Below, piece by piece: positions 61,136-64,000 of a DNA stretch of 64,000 nt; within the stretch, counting starts at the first letter, position 1, and each line of letters starts with the position of its first letter. Both the position numbers and the translations under genes were made by a program. Source of the stretch: Pseudomonadota bacterium (GTDB taxonomy: Bacteria; Pseudomonadota; Gammaproteobacteria; Burkholderiales; Burkholderiaceae_C); contig JAKOZT010000129.1 in the NCBI GenBank assembly GCA_029779845.1, positions 18,328 through 82,327 on the forward strand, read 5' to 3'. The notes beneath the pieces are model-generated. The model had not been told where the DNA came from and did not search any database. It worked only from the letters and a program-made list of their open reading frames with translations.

Positions 61136-62867
61136 ACCCGCGCCGGCGGCCGCGCGGCGGCAGCAGCAGATCGAGGAGCTGTGCGGCGCCGCGGTGCGCG
61201 CGCTGGCGGCCCGCCCCGACCTGCACTTCCGCGCCCGCCGGCTGCATCAGGGCGAGCGGCTGCTGCCGTTCGCGGCGCCGCACCTGTATCCCTCGCTGGA
61301 GGATGACGACTACGCCTCGTTCCGCGGCGCGACCGACGCGCTCGCGTTGCGGTTGACGCATTCCGACCTGGAGCTGCACCGCCGGCTCGCCCCGCAGGAG
61401 CTGTCGCGGCGCTTCGTCTTCGAGGTGCTGGAGCAGCTGCGCGTGGAGTCGCTCGTGCCGGCGGACTGGCCGGGCGCGCAGACCAACCTGCGCCATCGCT
61501 TCGAGGCGTGGTCGGCGGCCTGGGTCGCCTCGCGCCAGCTCGAGGGCACGCGCGGGCTGCTGCTGTACACGCTGGTGCAGGTTGGCCGCAGCCGGCTCAC
61601 GGGCGAGGGCGTCTACGAGCCCACCGAGGACATCATCGAGTCGACGCGCTGGGCGCTGATGCCGCGCATCGGCGTCGCGCTGCGGGCGCTGCAGCGCAGC
61701 CGGCACGACCAGGCGGCGTTCGCGGCGCATGCGCTGGCGATCGGCGACATCGTCGCGGCCATGCTCGCCGAGCAGCAGGGCGCCGACGACGATGCCCACG
61801 CCGGCGCCGGGCAGACCGAGACCGCGCCGGGCTTCGCGCTGCTGATCGAGGCGCTGGAACACGAGTCGCAGGAGGCGGCGCCGCTGGCCGAGTCGGGCCG
61901 CAGCCGCGTGCTGGAGGCGGCCGGCCACCGCTACGCGGTCTACACGCGCCGCTACGACGAGCAGGTCAACGCCGTCGACCTCGCGCGCGCCGAGGTCCTG
62001 CGCGAACTGCGCGCCCGGCTCGACGAACTCGTCGCGCGCTCGGGGCTCAACGTCGGCCGGCTGGCGCGCGACTTCCGCGCGCTGCTGGCCACGCCGGCGC
62101 CCGACGACTGGAACAGCGGCCAGGAGCAGGGGCGCGTCGACGGCCGGCGGCTGTCGCAGCTGGTGGCCAATCCGGCCGAGCGGCGGCTGTTCCGCGACGA
62201 GCACTGGCAGCCGAAGGCGCAGTGCGTCGTCGGCCTGCTGCTGGACTGCTCGGGCTCGATGAAGCGCCACAACGAGCCGCTGGCGGTGCTCGTCGACATG
62301 CTCGCGCGCGCGCTCGAGGAAGCCGGCGCAGGCGTCGAGGTGCTCGGCTTCACGACCGGCTCGTGGCAGGGCGGCCGGGCGCGACGCGACTGGCAGCGCG
62401 CCGGCAGCCCGGCGCACCCGGGCCGGCTGGCCGAGCGGCGGCACATCGTCTTCAAGGACTTCGGCACGCGCTGGCGGCGCGCCCGCGAGGGCCTGGCGGC
62501 GCTGCTGAAGAACGACCTCTTCCGCGAGGGCGTCGACGGCGAGGCCGTCGAGTGGGCCTGCCAGCGGCTGCGCGAGGCCGAGACCGACGAGCCGCCGCAG
62601 CGGCGCATCCTGATCGTCGTCTCCGACGGCAGCCCGATGGAGACGGCGACCAACCTCGCCAACGACACGCATTACCTGGACCATCACCTGCGGCAGGTGG
62701 TGGCGCGCCAGGAGGCGATCGGCGACGTCGAGATCCTCGGGCTGGGCGTCGGCCTGGACCTCAGCCCCTACTACGTCCGCTGCCATGCGCTGGCGCTCGA
62801 CGGGCCGCCGGGCCGCGCGGTCTTCCACGAGATCATGGCGCTGATCGCCGGGCGGCGCCGCCGCTGA
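61128..62867 (+). CDS. cobT: CobT-like VWA domain protein
   Basis: A 579-residue protein like the CobT subunit of cobaltochelatase. An N-terminal helical region with [20 protein letters not shown] and an internal acidic part (about 205-260) leads to a VWA domain (about 365-575) with an intact MIDAS, DCSGSM near residue 373, and the CobT hallmark [20 protein letters not shown]. It pairs with the CobS-like ATPase, as MoxR/VWA couples do in metal insertion or enzyme activation. The start overlaps the ATPase gene by 8 bp. Confidence 0.84.
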   Translation: MAEPAPAAARRQQQIEELCGAAVRALAARPDLHFRARRLHQGERLLPFAAPHLYPSLEDDDYASFRGATDALALRLTHSDLELHRRLAPQELSRRFVFEVLEQLRVESLVPADWPGAQTNLRHRFEAWSAAWVASRQLEGTRGLLLYTLVQVGRSRLTGEGVYEPTEDIIESTRWALMPRIGVALRALQRSRHDQAAFAAHALAIGDIVAAMLAEQQGADDDAHAGAGQTETAPGFALLIEALEHESQEAAPLAESGRSRVLEAAGHRYAVYTRRYDEQVNAVDLARAEVLRELRARLDELVARSGLNVGRLARDFRALLATPAPDDWNSGQEQGRVDGRRLSQLVANPAERRLFRDEHWQPKAQCVVGLLLDCSGSMKRHNEPLAVLVDMLARALEEAGAGVEVLGFTTGSWQGGRARRDWQRAGSPAHPGRLAERRHIVFKDFGTRWRRAREGLAALLKNDLFREGVDGEAVEWACQRLREAETDEPPQRRILIVVSDGSPMETATNLANDTHYLDHHLRQVVARQEAIGDVEILGLGVGLDLSPYYVRCHALALDGPPGRAVFHEIMALIAGRRRR

Positions 62868-62926
62868 GCGGCGCCGCAGCGCGTTCCGCCACTGCCCTTT
62901 CCAACCCCACCGACCGGAGACTCTCC

Positions 62927-63235
62927 ATGGTATTGATCGAATTCTCGATGGCCCCGCGCGGCCACGAACCGAGCCTGAGCGGCGACGTGGCGCGCATCGT
63001 CGACATCATCGACCGCAGCGGGCTGCCCTACCAGCTCACCTCGATGGGCACGCTGCTCGAGGGCGAGTGGGACGAGGTCATGGGCGTGGTCAAGGCCTGC
63101 TTCGAGGCGCTGAAGACCGACTGCCCGCGCATCGGCGTGCACCTGAAGGCCGACTACCGGGCCGGGCACAGCGGCCGCCTTCAGTCCAAGATCGACGCGG
63201 TCGAGCAGCGCCTGGGCCGCAAGCTGCGAACCTGA
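62927..63235 (+). CDS. MTH1187 family thiamine-binding protein
   Basis: A 102-residue protein of the thiamine-binding MTH1187/YkoF-like family: MVLIEFSMAPRGHEPSLSGD, VDIIDRSGLPYQLTSMGTLL, and the conserved RIGVHLKADYRAGHSGRLQS with its KID-type helix. Such proteins bind thiamine or related pyrimidines. It follows the CobT-like gene after 59 bp and has a ribosome site (CGGAGA). Xsc, nearby and divergent, depends on thiamine diphosphate, so a link is plausible. Confidence 0.9.
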   Translation: MVLIEFSMAPRGHEPSLSGDVARIVDIIDRSGLPYQLTSMGTLLEGEWDEVMGVVKACFEALKTDCPRIGVHLKADYRAGHSGRLQSKIDAVEQRLGRKLRT

Positions 63236-63262
63236 AAAGGGGCGCCGCGGCGCCCCTTTCGA
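63236..63262 (+). terminator. hairpin at the end of the iclR-cobST operon
   Basis: AAAGGGGCGC (63236-63245) pairs perfectly with GCGCCCCTTT (63250-63259), loop CGCG; the T tract after it is very short. Confidence 0.6.
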
Positions 63263-63347
63263 ACGGACCGCGGCGCGCCTGCCGCGCCGCGGTCCCTCAT
63301 ACCGACCGGCGATCAATCGTTCAGAAAGCCCGCCGCGAGTCCAAGCG

Positions 63348-63590
63348 GCAAAGGGCCGTGCGGGCCGCCCGCGGCGCTTCGATGAGACGGTCGGCCCTGC
63401 GGGCCGACTGCCTTGCGCTGCTCGGTCTCGCGGCCCCGCCGCGCAACTCGCTTCGCGGGCCATCGCCCGCTGCGCTCGATCACCCGCGGCGAGCATGAGG
63501 ACGAAGCGCGCGGGTACGCGCGCGGGCCACGAGCCCTGCGCTGCTCAGCGTCTCACAGGCGCGCCGCGAGCAGCCCGCACGGCCCTTTGC
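63348..63590. repeat. 18-bp perfect inverted repeat pair, possible small element ends
   Basis: GCAAAGGGCCGTGCGGGC at 63348-63365 is the exact reverse complement of 63573-63590. The interior (about 207 bp) shows no gene. Such pairs mark the ends of miniature elements. Confidence 0.45.
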
Positions 63591-63639
63591 TGAACCAGAG
63601 GTGGCATGCCAGCTGATTGCATGCCACCTCTGGTTCAGC
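63589..63639. repeat. 21-bp perfect inverted repeat (hairpin)
   Basis: The arms at 63589-63609 and 63619-63639 are exactly complementary (they begin GCTGAACCAGAGGTGGCA), with a 9-base loop CAGCTGATT. No T tract follows, so it does not look like an ordinary terminator. Confidence 0.75.
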
Positions 63640-63817
63640 GCGGCAGGCGCGGCCCCGTGGGGGCGACGTGGGTGGCGGCGAGAAGCGCAGCGTCAGGGGG
63701 CGGCGCGCGCGAGCGCGCTTCGTGAACTGACTTGCCGCCGCTTGTTTGAACGCAGTGAGCGCAGCGAACGAAGTGAGTTGGGCGGCAGCCCCCTGGCGTG
63801 AGGTTCTATGGATTTCG

Positions 63818-64000
63818 TCAAGCTCGGGCGAGCGCTTTGACGGGATCGAAGTCCTGGCCACTGCGCCAGATGCCCCAAGCGATGCGCAACAGCTTGCGCG
63901 CCAGCACCACTGTGGCCTCCGTGGCTGTCAAGCCTCGTTGCCGCAGAGCCTCGTGCATCGGCCCGAACAGCTTGCTGTGCCCCGCGGAGAACGCCGCCAA
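63818..64000 (-). CDS. IS110-type transposase, C-terminal end (start outside window)
   Basis: The last 60 residues of a transposase running in from beyond the window end. The sequence ALRQRGLTATEATVVLARKL followed by LRIAWGIWRSGQDFDPVKAL matches the C-terminus of IS110/IS116/IS902 transposases. The gene start, the DEDD catalytic part and the left end of the element lie outside, so I cannot say whether it is intact. Confidence 0.75.
   Translation of the reverse strand: MAAFSAGHSKLFGPMHEALRQRGLTATEATVVLARKLLRIAWGIWRSGQDFDPVKALARA

Larger units (their letters stand above)
63263..63817. other. non-coding region with inverted and tandem repeats
   Basis: About 550 bp with no convincing gene. It contains an 18-bp inverted repeat (63348-63365 and 63573-63590), a 21-bp hairpin (63589-63639), and three near-identical 9-bp units GCAGTGAGC, GCAGCGAAC and GAAGTGAGT (63752-63778) flanked by GCCGCC and GGCGGC. 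These look like ends of mobile sequences next to an IS110-type transposase. Confidence 0.55.

Noticed and set aside
60146..62867. CobS/CobT genes taken as part of a vitamin B12 cluster
   Set aside because: No CobN or other cobalamin gene lies in the window, and the pair is coupled to an IclR regulator beside xsc.
1..64000. CRISPR arrays, ribosomal RNA genes and riboswitches
   Set aside because: No regularly spaced repeat array, rRNA-like sequence or recognisable riboswitch core (including a TPP motif near the thiamine-related genes) was seen.

Overview
The window is very GC-rich (roughly 70% by eye) and densely coding. Gene content (FecIR/TonB iron cluster, PiuC, DUF2917 beside a MocR regulator, DUF4212 symporter, Xsc) and a GC-rich repeat ahead of the HAD gene suggest a beta-proteobacterium of the order Burkholderiales, probably near the Rubrivivax/Leptothrix or Comamonadaceae lineages. 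This assignment comes from family knowledge, not from a search.

Layout. 1-1.5 kb: end of a MATE exporter and a small hypothetical protein. 1.6-11.9 kb: a same-strand iron cluster made of a FecI-type sigma factor with a Fur-box-like site, FecR, an STN-type TonB-dependent receptor, a Fur-family regulator, TonB-ExbB-ExbD, a second siderophore receptor, PiuC, a PepSY-like protein and a cytochrome b561. 11.9-20.7 kb: mixed housekeeping and accessory genes, including two 'collapsed' two-gene cassettes (a parDE remnant and a probable DUF2975/HTH remnant) and a MocR regulator with an MFS transporter. 20.7-29.7 kb: kdpFABC, corA and kdpDE on the minus strand, with corA between kdpC and kdpD. 29.8-42.5 kb: transglutaminase-like protein, acyl-CoA ligase, hydrolase, a two-subunit symporter, prfB with its programmed frameshift, a HAD phosphatase, pepN, fbp and a histidine phosphatase.

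42.56-54.04 kb is an integrated element of about 11.5 kb and is the most interesting part. It splits a host tRNA-Thr(CGU): the 5' half lies at 42534-42572 and the 3' half at 54028-54073. The halves share a 9-bp core and rejoin into a perfect 76-nt tRNA. Just inside its left end the element carries its own intact tRNA-Thr(CGU). It encodes a putative restriction enzyme and methyltransferase, an AlpA-like HTH protein, a primase-polymerase/helicase, a small-terminase-like protein without a large terminase, several small orphan proteins, an HNH protein and a tyrosine integrase. No capsid, portal, tail or lysis gene is visible. This fits a phage satellite (PICI-like) better than a decayed prophage, and its gene order differs from the satellites I know.

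54.1-63.2 kb: a small membrane protein, a DUF1428 protein, then a sulfonate module. The minus strand has xsc, pta and an iron-dependent alcohol dehydrogenase, turning sulfoacetaldehyde into sulfite and acetyl-CoA. Divergent from it are an IclR regulator and CobS- and CobT-like proteins (no CobN), then a thiamine-binding protein. The divergent promoter region holds a good sigma-70 promoter and several GGAA/TTCC inverted repeats. 63.2-64 kb: non-coding inverted repeats and the 3' end of an IS110-type transposase that runs off the window.
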